A DNA stretch of 64,000 nucleotides from DASRDR01 sp963812945 [NCBI: uncultured Candidatus Rokubacteria bacterium] (lineage in GTDB: Bacteria > Methylomirabilota > Methylomirabilia > Rokubacteriales): positions 186,001 through 250,000 of the forward strand of contig CAWEXD010000004.1 of the NCBI GenBank assembly GCA_963812945.1, written 5' to 3'. The position numbers and the translations under genes were made by a program. The notes beneath the pieces are model-generated. The model was not told the DNA's origin. It searched no databases and worked only from the letters and a program-made list of their open reading frames with translations. How positions within the stretch are numbered: the stretch's first letter is position 1; every line of letters starts with the position of its first letter. This document shows positions 9,250 through 17,305 of this stretch, in pieces.

Positions 9250-10365
9250 CTACTGGTCGAGCGGGAGCTCGGGCACCGGCCATGCTGGGGGCGGCCCCGC
9301 CCCGCCCGTCACCCGCCGTCGCATCGCCGCGTCACACACTGCGTAGCCCCAATTGATGAGCCGGCCCTGCTCGGTGTCCGAGAAGTCGTCGAGCCGCGTC
9401 CGCATTCCGGCGAGCTCGTGGATACGGCCGGGAAGGACCGGCAGGGCGTCGGCCAGGCCGTACTTCTTGATCTCGGTGTCGATGCCCCAGTACACGCCCT
9501 TCCGCACGCCGCGCTCGTAGTCCTCGACCAGAGCCCGCTTGCGAAGCCCGCGGGACTGATTGGTCGCGACGTCGAGGGCCCGCAGCACCTGGCCGTGCCA
9601 CGAAGTCTCCGGATCGACCGCGAGCCCGAACGGCGCGCCGGCATCGCTCACCAGCACCGTGTCGTAGCGGTTCCACACGGTCTCGAGGCCGAGGTTGTCG
9701 TACGCTCCGCCGTCGGTCAGGAGGACCCGCTGGCGGTACTGGATCTGGTCGAAGAGATCGGCGCCCTCGACGCGCTCGAAGGCGCTCGGATCGGTCTCGA
9801 CCGGGACCGGCGAGAGGAAGGGCGGGAAGGCGCTCGAGGCGGTGACCGCGAGGGCGACCGGGAAGGCCGGCTTCCGGATGAGGCCGATCCGGTAGTCGCC
9901 GGCATACGGCTTCGAGAACCGGAAGCTCACCCCGGTGCCGAGGTTCGTCGCGTTGATCACGAAGCGCGGGCGATCGGGCAGCTCCTGGAGCGTGGCCGCG
10001 CCGTAGAGGTGCTCCGCGTAGGCCGCCTGCAAGATGCCGCTCGGCTGCCGCCCGGGGAGCAGCGTCCCCAGCCCGATCGCGGGCGCGTCGACTGTCCGGT
10101 GGCAGAACGCCCGGAGCGGCTCGACCATCAGCTCTCGGAAGTTCGCGGCGACATCGCCCTGGAACCGGAGCCCCGTCCAGCGGGTGGCGAGGACCCCGGC
10201 GGTGATCGAGCCGCCGGAGACGCTCGACACGCGGTCGAGCTTGGCGAGAACGCCGAGCTCGTTGAGCCGCCAGAGCGCGCCGCAGTGGAAGAGCGTCGCG
10301 CGGAAGCCTCCGCCCGAGAGTGCTAACCCGATGCCTGGATCGACACCCTCGCTCCCGAACGGCAT
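9250..10365 (-). CDS. Patatin-like phospholipase
   Basis: 371-aa patatin-domain acyl hydrolase. The oxyanion loop SGGGFR lies at residues 17-22, the nucleophile elbow SSVSGGS at 47-53 (Ser50 the likely nucleophile), and the partner Asp in LLTDGGAYDN further on. I chose the ATG at 10365, which puts the patatin fold at the very N-terminus as usual; the frame stays open 34 codons further upstream but that part looks non-coding. No signal peptide is visible. It probably hydrolyses membrane or storage lipids, matching the lipid/terpenoid-oxidation theme of the operon downstream. It is the first gene of a two-gene unit with the 278-aa protein. Confidence 0.88.
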   Translation of the reverse strand: MPFGSEGVDPGIGLALSGGGFRATLFHCGALWRLNELGVLAKLDRVSSVSGGSITAGVLATRWTGLRFQGDVAANFRELMVEPLRAFCHRTVDAPAIGLGTLLPGRQPSGILQAAYAEHLYGAATLQELPDRPRFVINATNLGTGVSFRFSKPYAGDYRIGLIRKPAFPVALAVTASSAFPPFLSPVPVETDPSAFERVEGADLFDQIQYRQRVLLTDGGAYDNLGLETVWNRYDTVLVSDAGAPFGLAVDPETSWHGQVLRALDVATNQSRGLRKRALVEDYERGVRKGVYWGIDTEIKKYGLADALPVLPGRIHELAGMRTRLDDFSDTEQGRLINWGYAVCDAAMRRRVTGGAGPPPAWPVPELPLDQ

Positions 10366-10982
10366 GACGTGAGTCCCCCGCGCAGCCCCGAGTAGAAACA
10401 ATGCGGGCGACACCTTTGCAGCAACGCGAGTGCCAGTGGCGCCTGGCGCCGCGAGCGCTGGTGCCACGCGGAGTTAGGGGCGCGCAGTGACGCGACCCCT
10501 GCACAGTCCACGTGGCAGGTCGCGGGAGAACCGCCGCTTCAGAGCTCGGAACGCCTTATCCCGCGGACCCTTAGCCGCCCTGCACTGTGGACTGTGCAGG
10601 GTGCCCTGTGGACTGTGCACATGGGCGGGCCGCGGGCGACGAGGATGCCACGGCCTTGGTCACGCTCGGAGGTGGTGGTGCACACCGGTGGTGCTGGCGT
10701 CACAGCGGGGACCCGGACGGGGACCGGCAGGGCCGGCCGCGCGGGGGACCGCGCCACCCCGCCCCACGATCATGGCCGACGTCGCGTGGGACGAAGTGGT
10801 GGGCCGAACCCGCTCGCGCGGGGCCACGTCCGCGCCAGCCCGACCATCGTCGACCGGCAGGAGTGCTACCGAGGTCAGGCTACCAGCGGCGGGGCCTCCG
10901 GGCCACGGAGGAAAGTCTTGGAGCCAGGGACCCAGTTTGGCATGCTCGAACTCAAGATGAGGTGCGCGTGCCTCGCTCGCTC
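10366..10982. other. Gene-poor gap with a structured repeat
   Basis: About 600 nt between the patatin gene and the small basic protein. It holds copy A of the TGCAC/GTGCA element (10500-10620). The rest shows only overlapping low-quality frames on both strands with no start site, domain or signal that I would support. The promoter of the patatin gene must lie at its left end, but no clear -35/-10 pair is visible. Confidence 0.6.
10500..10620. repeat. TGCAC-palindrome element, copy A
   Basis: Short unit beginning TGCACAGTCCACGTGG at 10500, then about 62 nt containing CGCCTTAT, then a 41-nt double unit at 10580-10620 made of TGCACTGTGGACTGTGCA, GGG and TGCCCTGTGGACTGTGCA. The double unit is the reverse complement of those in copies B (17174-17213) and C (30742-30781), at about 85% identity. 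The distance from short to double unit (80 nt) matches the other copies (83 and 84 nt). Confidence 0.75.
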
Positions 10983-11426
10983 ATGTCGGCGATCGGCGTA
11001 GGGATGCGGCGTCGCCGGCCGCCCGCTCGCCGCGCTCGGCCACAGCGGAGGCCCAAGGTGCGGCTGGGCCCGTCCGCCAAGGACCTCGTCATCGTCAGCC
11101 GCGCGCTGGCCGATCTCGCCGAGTTCCTGCGGACCCCCCAGGAATCCAGGGGGCGCGGGCGCGTCATCCTGGACCGGCGGGTCGGGGAGCGCCGCGCGGC
11201 GGCCCTCTCGGTCGAGGACGAGCGCCGACGGCGTGACCGGCGCCAGCCGCCGCCCAGCGCGCGGGCGCTCATGGAGGTGCTGGGCTTCATGGTCGTCCCG
11301 GCGGGCAAGCCCCCTGTCGAGCCCAGCGCGCGCGGGAAGGCGGAACGGTCCGGTCGCGCCCCCCACGCGCCGCGCCGGGCTGCGCGGGCCGTCACCGGTC
11401 ATCGCGCTCGGCGCCGCCGCGCCTGA
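10983..11426 (+). CDS. Possible small basic protein with an Arg-rich DRR/ERR motif
   Basis: 147-aa frame from the ATG at 10983 (ATG at 11004 also possible). The central part looks coding: SAKDLVIVSRALADLAEFL is an amphipathic helix, followed by VILDRRVGERR and DERRRRDRRQ and then ALMEVLGFMVVP. The paired D-R-R/E-R-R repeat is a pattern I recognise from short proteins of soil bacteria, but I cannot name a family. Both ends are Arg/Pro-rich and may be non-coding. It is convergent with the metallo-beta-lactamase gene. It could be a nucleic-acid-binding protein; evidence is only moderate. Confidence 0.4.
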   Translation: MSAIGVGMRRRRPPARRARPQRRPKVRLGPSAKDLVIVSRALADLAEFLRTPQESRGRGRVILDRRVGERRAAALSVEDERRRRDRRQPPPSARALMEVLGFMVVPAGKPPVEPSARGKAERSGRAPHAPRRAARAVTGHRARRRRA

Positions 11427-11482
11427 GGCGCCCGGCAGTCCGGCAGCGGCCGCGAGCGCCGGCCCCGGAGAGATCGCCAGCG

Positions 11483-12634
11483 CTACACCAGCTTGATCGG
11501 CACCGACAGCTGTCCCGGGTCGCGTGTCACCACCTTGTAGCTCCGGCCGGCCTTGCGCTCCGCGTCGAAGAACTTCTTGATCCTCTGCCCGATCTTGGCC
11601 ACCGCGAACTTGTCCAGCGGATAGGTCAAGTAGATCGTGAAGCCGTCGTCCGGCCGGGCGGCGGAGATCATCTCGAGCGTCTCCATGTCGGGGTTGTCGT
11701 GCTTGCCGTCCGCCGAGACGACGTAGTGCTTCGCGACGATCGTCTCGAAATAGCCCTTCTCGACGTTCCGGCTGCTGCCGTGGTGCGGCACCTTCAAGAC
11801 GTCGACGACCAGCTTGCCCTTCTTCAGGAGCTTGGCTGACTTCAACCCGTCGAGGGTATGGTCGCCACGGCCGTCGCCCGTGAGGAGAATGCGCTTGCCC
11901 TGCGATTCGACGAGCACCACGATGCTCGAGAGGTTGTGCACCGAGTCGTCGACGTAGGCCGCGATCTCGGCGAGTCGTCCCCGGCTGCGCTCTTTCTTCA
12001 GGAGCGGCGCGATCTCGGTATTCCACTTCTGCTGCAAGGCCGTCAGCTCCGTCTTGCGCGGGCCGACCACGGTCATCCTGAGGTCGCCGACCGTCACGAC
12101 CTTCGCGGGATTGGTGCCGAGCACGAGGCCCTTGAACGGGGCGTTTCCGCCGAGGCTCAGCGCGTCGAGCAGCTTGCGGAGGTCGCGTCCCTGCTTGACG
12201 CTCGCCAGGATGAGCGATCCCTCCGGCGCGAGGAACTCCTCGAGCGAGGCGGTGTTCATCGCCGAGCCGCTCCCGCCGACCTGGAGGTCGTCGTTGTCCA
12301 GGATGTCGTCGAACGAGTTGTGCCAGAAGCGACGGATCTTCCACGGCAGGGGCTGGCCCGACTCGCGCCGCTGGTTGAGCTTCCGGGCGAGCTCCAGGAG
12401 GCCGGCCACGTGGTCGTCGTCGATGTGGCTGACCATCATGAGCTCGACGTCGAGGGGCGTCCGGGCGTCCAGCCCGCGCTCGGCGCGGATCGCCTCCAGC
12501 CGCGGGCGCAGCGCGTCGTTGTAGACGCCGGGCGGCCCTCCGTCGATGACGGTCACCTGCGGGCTCTTCGCGGTGCCGGAGTGGAGGATGAGCGAGTCGC
12601 CGAACTTCGCGCGGAGCGCCTCGAGCACCAGCAT
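11483..12634 (-). CDS. Metallo-beta-lactamase-fold hydrolase, ComEC-like
   Basis: 383-aa cytoplasmic MBL-fold protein. The metal site SHIDDDHVAG (His70, Asp72, Asp74, His75) is the H-x-D-x-D-H variant used by ComEC C-terminal domains. It is followed by LLTGDG and VPHHGSSRN, which give further metal ligands. There is no signal peptide and no ComEC membrane domain. AGGAG lies 7 nt before the ATG. The subtilase gene ends 42 nt upstream on the same strand, so the two form an operon. The fold suggests a phosphodiesterase or nuclease-like hydrolase; the substrate is unknown. The pairing with a protease is the notable feature. Confidence 0.88.
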   Translation of the reverse strand: MLVLEALRAKFGDSLILHSGTAKSPQVTVIDGGPPGVYNDALRPRLEAIRAERGLDARTPLDVELMMVSHIDDDHVAGLLELARKLNQRRESGQPLPWKIRRFWHNSFDDILDNDDLQVGGSGSAMNTASLEEFLAPEGSLILASVKQGRDLRKLLDALSLGGNAPFKGLVLGTNPAKVVTVGDLRMTVVGPRKTELTALQQKWNTEIAPLLKKERSRGRLAEIAAYVDDSVHNLSSIVVLVESQGKRILLTGDGRGDHTLDGLKSAKLLKKGKLVVDVLKVPHHGSSRNVEKGYFETIVAKHYVVSADGKHDNPDMETLEMISAARPDDGFTIYLTYPLDKFAVAKIGQRIKKFFDAERKAGRSYKVVTRDPGQLSVPIKLV

Positions 12635-12676
12635 GGGAAGCTCCTTTCCAGGATCTCGGCCGGGTCGCCTCGCCCG

Positions 12677-14701
12677 TCAGACCGACTGCAGGGCGCGCAG
12701 CACGTCCAGCATCCCGGCGCCCTGGAAGTAGCGCTCGCGGCCGAGGTCCGTCGCCGTCGAGCACAGGATCTGCTTGAGGCGCCCCGGCCGGCCGACCAGC
12801 TCGTTGTGCCGGGCCATCAGCAGCGCCGCGGCGCCGCTCACGTGGGGCGCGGCCATGCTCGTGCCGTCCTTGAGTCCGAAGCCGTTCTCCGGGACCGGCG
12901 CCGTGATCTTCTCGCCGGGCGCCACGAGATCCGGCTTGCTGCGTCCATCGCCGGTCGGCCCCCGGCTCGAGAAGTAGCTGACGCCGTAGGTGTGCGGCCG
13001 GTAGCGGTGCGTGGCCCCGACGGTGATGACCATCTCGGCGTTGCCCGGGTCGGTGACGCTGATGCTCAGGTACGCCTCGGCGACGCGGCCCTCCGCCGTC
13101 GTGTATCGCTGGCGCCCCTGGTTTCCGGCCGCCGCGACCACGACCACCCCCGAGGAGACCACGCGCTCGCACTCGTCACAGACGGGCGTGCGGCCGCACG
13201 CGTAGTTCGAGATCTCGTGAGGGATCGAGAGACTCAGGTTCGCGCCGTGCACGACGACGTACTCGTTGGTCGAGTTGAGGTAGCGCACGAACTGCAGCGC
13301 GGCCATGACGGCAAACTCGTCGCCCCGGCCGGTCTCGTCCAGCACGCGGAGGTCGTAGAGGCGGAGATCGGGGCAGACGCCGATCAGGTCCTCCTCGAGC
13401 CCCCCCTCGAATTCGTCCTTTCGCCAGTCGCCGGCCAGGATGCCGGCGACGTGCGTGCCGTGGTCGTTCCCGGGCCGCGCGTACTTCCCGTCATGGGGGA
13501 CTCGGATGAGGGGAGCGACGAGGCTCCAGTCGACCGCGCGGCCGCGGCTCAGAGCGCCGTTGAGCTCCTCGAGCTGCCGCCTGAGCTCCTCGGCCTCGGC
13601 GGAACTGACCTTGAGCCGCTTCGCCAGCGGCGCGGGCTGCTTGCTCGGATCCGGGTCCAGCAGGAGATCGATCTGCGTGAAGTCGTACGTCTCGACGATG
13701 CGGGTGTAGTTCTCGGCCTTCCCCCTCTTGGTGCCGAACGGCACCTTGCTCACCGGCTTCCCGTCCGGATCGCGCAGCCGGAAGGCCGAATGCCGGGCGT
13801 CGATGCCGCTGTCGATGACCGCCCACGCCAGGTCACGGCAGGAGATCTTGAAGAGGAGCCGGGCCGCGTCGGCCTTGATGGCCAGCGTCGATTGCGCGAT
13901 GGTCGGGGACGCCTCCCGGTTCAGGTTGACCGAGTACACCAGGGCGGACGTGTCCTGGTTCACGCCCCGGACCATCTCGGCCGCCGCGCGGACCAGCGGC
14001 AGCCAGTCGGCCGCCGTCGCCGCGGCGACGCCTTCCTTGGTGTCGGTGAACGCGCGGGGCAGCTGGCCGCCTGTTCGCACGATGGCCAGGGCGCCCACCA
14101 CCCGGATCAGCCACAGGAGATCCGGCGGCACCCGCCGCCGGCGCTTCTTGCTCTTCGGGCCGGGAGCGATCCCCGGATTCTCGGGATCCTTGATGGCCTG
14201 CGCCAGCCACCGCTGCGAGGCCTCGGACTGGATGTCCGAGACCTTCCAGTCCTTGGTGAGCCGTGCCCACCACCTGGTCATCGGCAGCACGACGCGGATC
14301 AGGTCCTCGAAGTGCAGCGTGGCAGCAACCGTGGACTGGTTGTAGGCGATGCGCGGCGGCGCCGGCTCGTGACCGAACGCGCGCCACGACGGTGTCCGGC
14401 GCTCGATGGGCAGGCGTTCCCGGATGAGGCGACACACCTCACCGGCCGCCACATCCCGGAACGGCGTGAGCAGGAGCTTCAGCGGAAGAAGCGGCGCGGT
14501 CGGCGGAGCCGGTCCGCGGGCACCCGGGGGGCGGCCCTCGGGCGGGGCCACCGGCTGCTTGGCATACTCCAGCCAGACGTCGGGAAGCACCGGCGAGTCC
14601 TGGGTGAACCTCCGGGCCCGCCCCGTCCCGAAGAGCAGCTGCTCCATCAGATCCCGGTCGAGCTTTTGCAGAGGCGTTGCCCGCGTGCGCTTGGTCGCCA
14701 T
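12677..14701 (-). CDS. Cytoplasmic subtilisin-like serine protease (S8) with a unique N-terminal domain
   Basis: 674-aa S8 peptidase. The triad is visible: Asp297 in AVIDSGID, His414 in NDHGTHVAG and Ser615 in KDGTSMAAPHVSG, with oxyanion Asn527 in AAAGNQG. There is no signal peptide, so it acts inside the cell. The first 285 residues form an uncharacterised domain. The distance from Asp to His (117 residues) is far longer than usual and contains an EAEELRRQLEEL helical insertion. A Cys pair with further Cys (CGRTPVCDEC, 502-511) could bind metal. It is cotranscribed with the MBL protein and divergent from the 387-aa gene. The catalytic machinery looks intact. Confidence 0.92.
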   Translation of the reverse strand: MATKRTRATPLQKLDRDLMEQLLFGTGRARRFTQDSPVLPDVWLEYAKQPVAPPEGRPPGARGPAPPTAPLLPLKLLLTPFRDVAAGEVCRLIRERLPIERRTPSWRAFGHEPAPPRIAYNQSTVAATLHFEDLIRVVLPMTRWWARLTKDWKVSDIQSEASQRWLAQAIKDPENPGIAPGPKSKKRRRRVPPDLLWLIRVVGALAIVRTGGQLPRAFTDTKEGVAAATAADWLPLVRAAAEMVRGVNQDTSALVYSVNLNREASPTIAQSTLAIKADAARLLFKISCRDLAWAVIDSGIDARHSAFRLRDPDGKPVSKVPFGTKRGKAENYTRIVETYDFTQIDLLLDPDPSKQPAPLAKRLKVSSAEAEELRRQLEELNGALSRGRAVDWSLVAPLIRVPHDGKYARPGNDHGTHVAGILAGDWRKDEFEGGLEEDLIGVCPDLRLYDLRVLDETGRGDEFAVMAALQFVRYLNSTNEYVVVHGANLSLSIPHEISNYACGRTPVCDECERVVSSGVVVVAAAGNQGRQRYTTAEGRVAEAYLSISVTDPGNAEMVITVGATHRYRPHTYGVSYFSSRGPTGDGRSKPDLVAPGEKITAPVPENGFGLKDGTSMAAPHVSGAAALLMARHNELVGRPGRLKQILCSTATDLGRERYFQGAGMLDVLRALQSV

Positions 14702-14776
14702 GGGTCGTGGCTCCGATCAGTTCCCGCGTGGGCCTTGTTCGCTCGCCGTGAGTCGCAGTAGCCTCCGGTCGTGCCA

Positions 14777-15940
14777 ATGGTCGTGCCAACGGTCATAGAG
14801 GTCGAGGCGATCTGCGCGACCCCCGATCCGGTCGTGCGAAATCTCCGGATCACGCAGGTCTACTCCGAGCTCTCGAGCGCCCTGGCCGCGCGCACGGGCG
14901 CCGGCGCCAACTGGTGCACCTTCGCGACGTGGGCGTCGAAGCAGGCGGGCCAGACGATCCGCCAGGAGGATCTGGCGCGGCGCATCGAGGACGACCTCGG
15001 AGGGTCGGAGGCGGTTGGCCTCACCGTCATGCGGATCCAGCACTTCCTCCGGGCGATCGGGCACGCGGCCGACGGCCACCGCATCGCGCGCGCCCTCCGC
15101 GAGGCCGCGTCGCCGGCCCGGAAACTGGCCCGGACCAGCGACGCAGTGGCCCGCGGGAACCTGAAGGTGTTCGAGGAGGTCGGGCGCGAGTTCGCACGCT
15201 TCCTCGCGATGCTCGGGGCGCCCGGCGCGAGCGCGCCGGAGGCCATCGAACGCTTCTGTGAGGGGCTGCGCCCCGGGGATCCTCCGGAGGGCCAGGCGGG
15301 CCTGCGGGCGGCCTTCGCCGGCTACCACCGCGCCTTGACGACGACGGGCGCGAAGCCGCGGGCCGAGGGCCTCTTCCTCGCCAACCTCCGCATCGGCCTT
15401 CACGAGCAGACGCGGCTTCAGCCGGAGATCCGGGAAGCGCTCGAAGCCCCGGCCGTGGACCCCCGCGAGCTCAGAGAGCGGCTGCTCGAACAGCTCCTTC
15501 TCGACGCCCCGTGGCTCACGTGGGCGCGCATTCGCCTCGAGCGCTGGCGGGGGCGCCTCGATCTCCTCGACGAGGCGTGCCGCCGACTGGCCGAGGCCCT
15601 GCGCGAGGCGGTGCGCGAGGCGGTGACGGAGAAGCTGACCACGCTCGCCCTGCCGGGGGAGACGCTCCGGCTGGGCCGGGACGTGCCGGGGGCGTTCTCG
15701 GAGGACCTGCGCGCGCTGGCCGACCCCGACCTCGTCGCGCTGCTCGCCACGATCGATCCCGCCCCCGATACGCCGGTGGGCTCCGGGGCCGGGGACTGGT
15801 CGAGCCTGGCCGAGCGCATGCACTTCATCGCCGATCTGTTCCGCACGCGGCACGGGATCCTAACGCTCCTCGACCCGCCCTTCTCGCCGGACCAGGCACG
15901 GGCCATCAAGGCCGGCCACCGCCCGGCGGGCCGGCTCTGA
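14777..15940 (+). CDS. Conserved hypothetical protein divergent from the subtilase
   Basis: 387-aa protein; the ATG at 14777 is preferred, with a GTG two codons earlier. The N-terminal block (YSELSSALAARTGAGANW then CTFATWASKQAG) looks like a conserved motif containing a Cys/Trp cluster. The rest is helix-rich with many Arg and Leu. No TM segment, signal peptide or catalytic motif was recognised. It starts 75 nt from the subtilase gene on the other strand, so the two share a control region, and it converges with the Fn3-like gene. A link to the protease/MBL pair is suggested only by position. Confidence 0.75.
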   Translation: MVVPTVIEVEAICATPDPVVRNLRITQVYSELSSALAARTGAGANWCTFATWASKQAGQTIRQEDLARRIEDDLGGSEAVGLTVMRIQHFLRAIGHAADGHRIARALREAASPARKLARTSDAVARGNLKVFEEVGREFARFLAMLGAPGASAPEAIERFCEGLRPGDPPEGQAGLRAAFAGYHRALTTTGAKPRAEGLFLANLRIGLHEQTRLQPEIREALEAPAVDPRELRERLLEQLLLDAPWLTWARIRLERWRGRLDLLDEACRRLAEALREAVREAVTEKLTTLALPGETLRLGRDVPGAFSEDLRALADPDLVALLATIDPAPDTPVGSGAGDWSSLAERMHFIADLFRTRHGILTLLDPPFSPDQARAIKAGHRPAGRL

Positions 15941-15979
15941 GGGTCGACTCACCGTCGCGGCTACGCGCCCCCATGATCC

Positions 15980-16909
15980 TCAGTCCTGGACGGCGTGGCC
16001 CATCTCGACGCGGCCCCGGACGGCGCGGAGCTGTTTCTCGGTATTGCTCCCCAGGGTCTTGCCGCACCGGCCCACCTCGTCGTTCTCCAGGATGAGCGCC
16101 GTCGTCTGCGGCGCGGCCATCATGACCGACTTGACGGTCTCGATGTAGTTCGACCAGAAGTCGCGCAGCTCCTTGCGCTGGTCGCTCAGGTGGGCATCGG
16201 GGTCGTGGCCATGGAAGGACCAGTTCCACCCGGCATAGGAGCGCGACATGGTCCACCAGAGGGCCGTGTCACGGCCCCGGAACCCGGCCTTGCGCATCCG
16301 GCGCGGAACCTCCTTCATGTCGGCGAGGACGAGCTTGGTCGGTCCTCCCCGGCAGTACCGTCCCAGCCAGGCCTTGAACGCCGGGTCGATCTGCGTGAGG
16401 GCGCCCGGAACCCAGACCTGGTGGTCCACGAGCACGTTCACCGTCGCGGCCTCGTGCGTGATCGGCGTCTCGTCCCCGGATGCGGGGTCCGGCGTCGTCC
16501 CGCCGGGAGTGGGCAGGGGTTCGACCACGGGCGGCACCCGTGGCTGGGGGGGCGCTGCGGCCGGCAGGGTTCTGATGGTCAGCGCTCGCGTCGCCGGTAT
16601 GGCGCCGCGCTTCGGAACGATCACCGTCACCTCGACCTGGTACTCCGTGTCGGGGGTGAGGGGCGCCAGGGTCCGCTGGTGGTCGCGCTGCCTGGCGGCG
16701 TCGACCACCTCCGTCCACGCTTCGGTCAAGGCCGTGCGGTAGCGCACCACGCCGCTCGATCGCCGATCCGTCTGCCACTCCACGCCCGCCACGTCGCGAG
16801 CGACTCCGAAGGGACGCGGGCCCACCGTGAACGTCGGGGGCGGCACCGGTTCGGGCGCGGCCCCCCCGGAGGACTCCAGCTCCTCGAGCAGATCTTCGAG
16901 CCAGCCCAT
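15980..16909 (-). CDS. Unknown protein with an Fn3-like domain
   Basis: 309-aa protein. The ATG at 16909 has GGAG 7 nt upstream; the longer frame reads into a repeat and is rejected. Residues 1-30 are acidic (MGWLEDLLEELESSGG). Residues about 35-110 look like a fibronectin type III fold (VEWQTDRRSSGVVRYR, then LTPDTEYQVEVTV). A Pro-rich linker leads to a C-terminal domain with many Trp residues (DTALWWTMSRSYAGWNWSF). There is no signal peptide or TM segment. It may be a binding or scaffold protein. It lies between the subtilase group and the kynurenine-type genes with no obvious operon partner. Confidence 0.75.
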   Translation of the reverse strand: MGWLEDLLEELESSGGAAPEPVPPPTFTVGPRPFGVARDVAGVEWQTDRRSSGVVRYRTALTEAWTEVVDAARQRDHQRTLAPLTPDTEYQVEVTVIVPKRGAIPATRALTIRTLPAAAPPQPRVPPVVEPLPTPGGTTPDPASGDETPITHEAATVNVLVDHQVWVPGALTQIDPAFKAWLGRYCRGGPTKLVLADMKEVPRRMRKAGFRGRDTALWWTMSRSYAGWNWSFHGHDPDAHLSDQRKELRDFWSNYIETVKSVMMAAPQTTALILENDEVGRCGKTLGSNTEKQLRAVRGRVEMGHAVQD

Positions 16910-17305
16910 TGTTAGTCTCCTCCCGATGCGGAGCTCGCGGGACCTGAGCGCACGTTCGCCTCCGTTGACGGTCGGATCGCGGCGGCGATGCTGGGGGGTG
17001 CATGGCCCGTGCCGGGCGTGAGCGCCCTGACAAACCCCATGGGCCATCGGCAGTTGTGCGTCATGGACCGACAGGGCGCCCGGCCGGCCCTTGCACAGCC
17101 CACTGTGCAGCCCCCGTGGGGCCCTCGGGGCCATGGACGGCGTGGCGCCTTATTATTCAGCGAGCTACAGGCACTGCACTGTCCACAGTGCACCCTGCAC
17201 AGTCTAGTGTGCAAGGGTGAGCCGCAGGAGCCCGCGCCGTCGGTCCCTGCGCCGATCGGCCGGTCCTCCGGCGATCGGCGGGCCGTGGACCGCTGGCCTC
17301 GACGC
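16910..17305. other. Gene-poor gap with a structured repeat
   Basis: About 400 nt between the Fn3-like gene start and the 3' end of the dioxygenase gene. It holds copy B of the TGCAC/GTGCA element (17091-17213), including a locally AT-rich CCTTATTATT. No credible gene was seen on either strand. Confidence 0.6.
17091..17213. repeat. TGCAC-palindrome element, copy B (best preserved)
   Basis: Short unit at 17091-17110 forms a perfect hairpin, TGCACAG-CCCA-CTGTGCA. About 63 nt later, 17174-17213 forms two hairpins separated by CCC: TGCACTGT-CC-ACAGTGCA (perfect 8-bp arms) and TGCACA-GTCTAG-TGTGCA (6-bp arms). The spacer carries GCGCCTTATTATT, also seen in part in copy A. Confidence 0.8.

Noticed and set aside
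11858-14761. Plus-strand open frame of 967 codons
   Set aside because: Antisense shadow of the MBL and subtilase genes, whose catalytic motifs and ribosome sites are clear.
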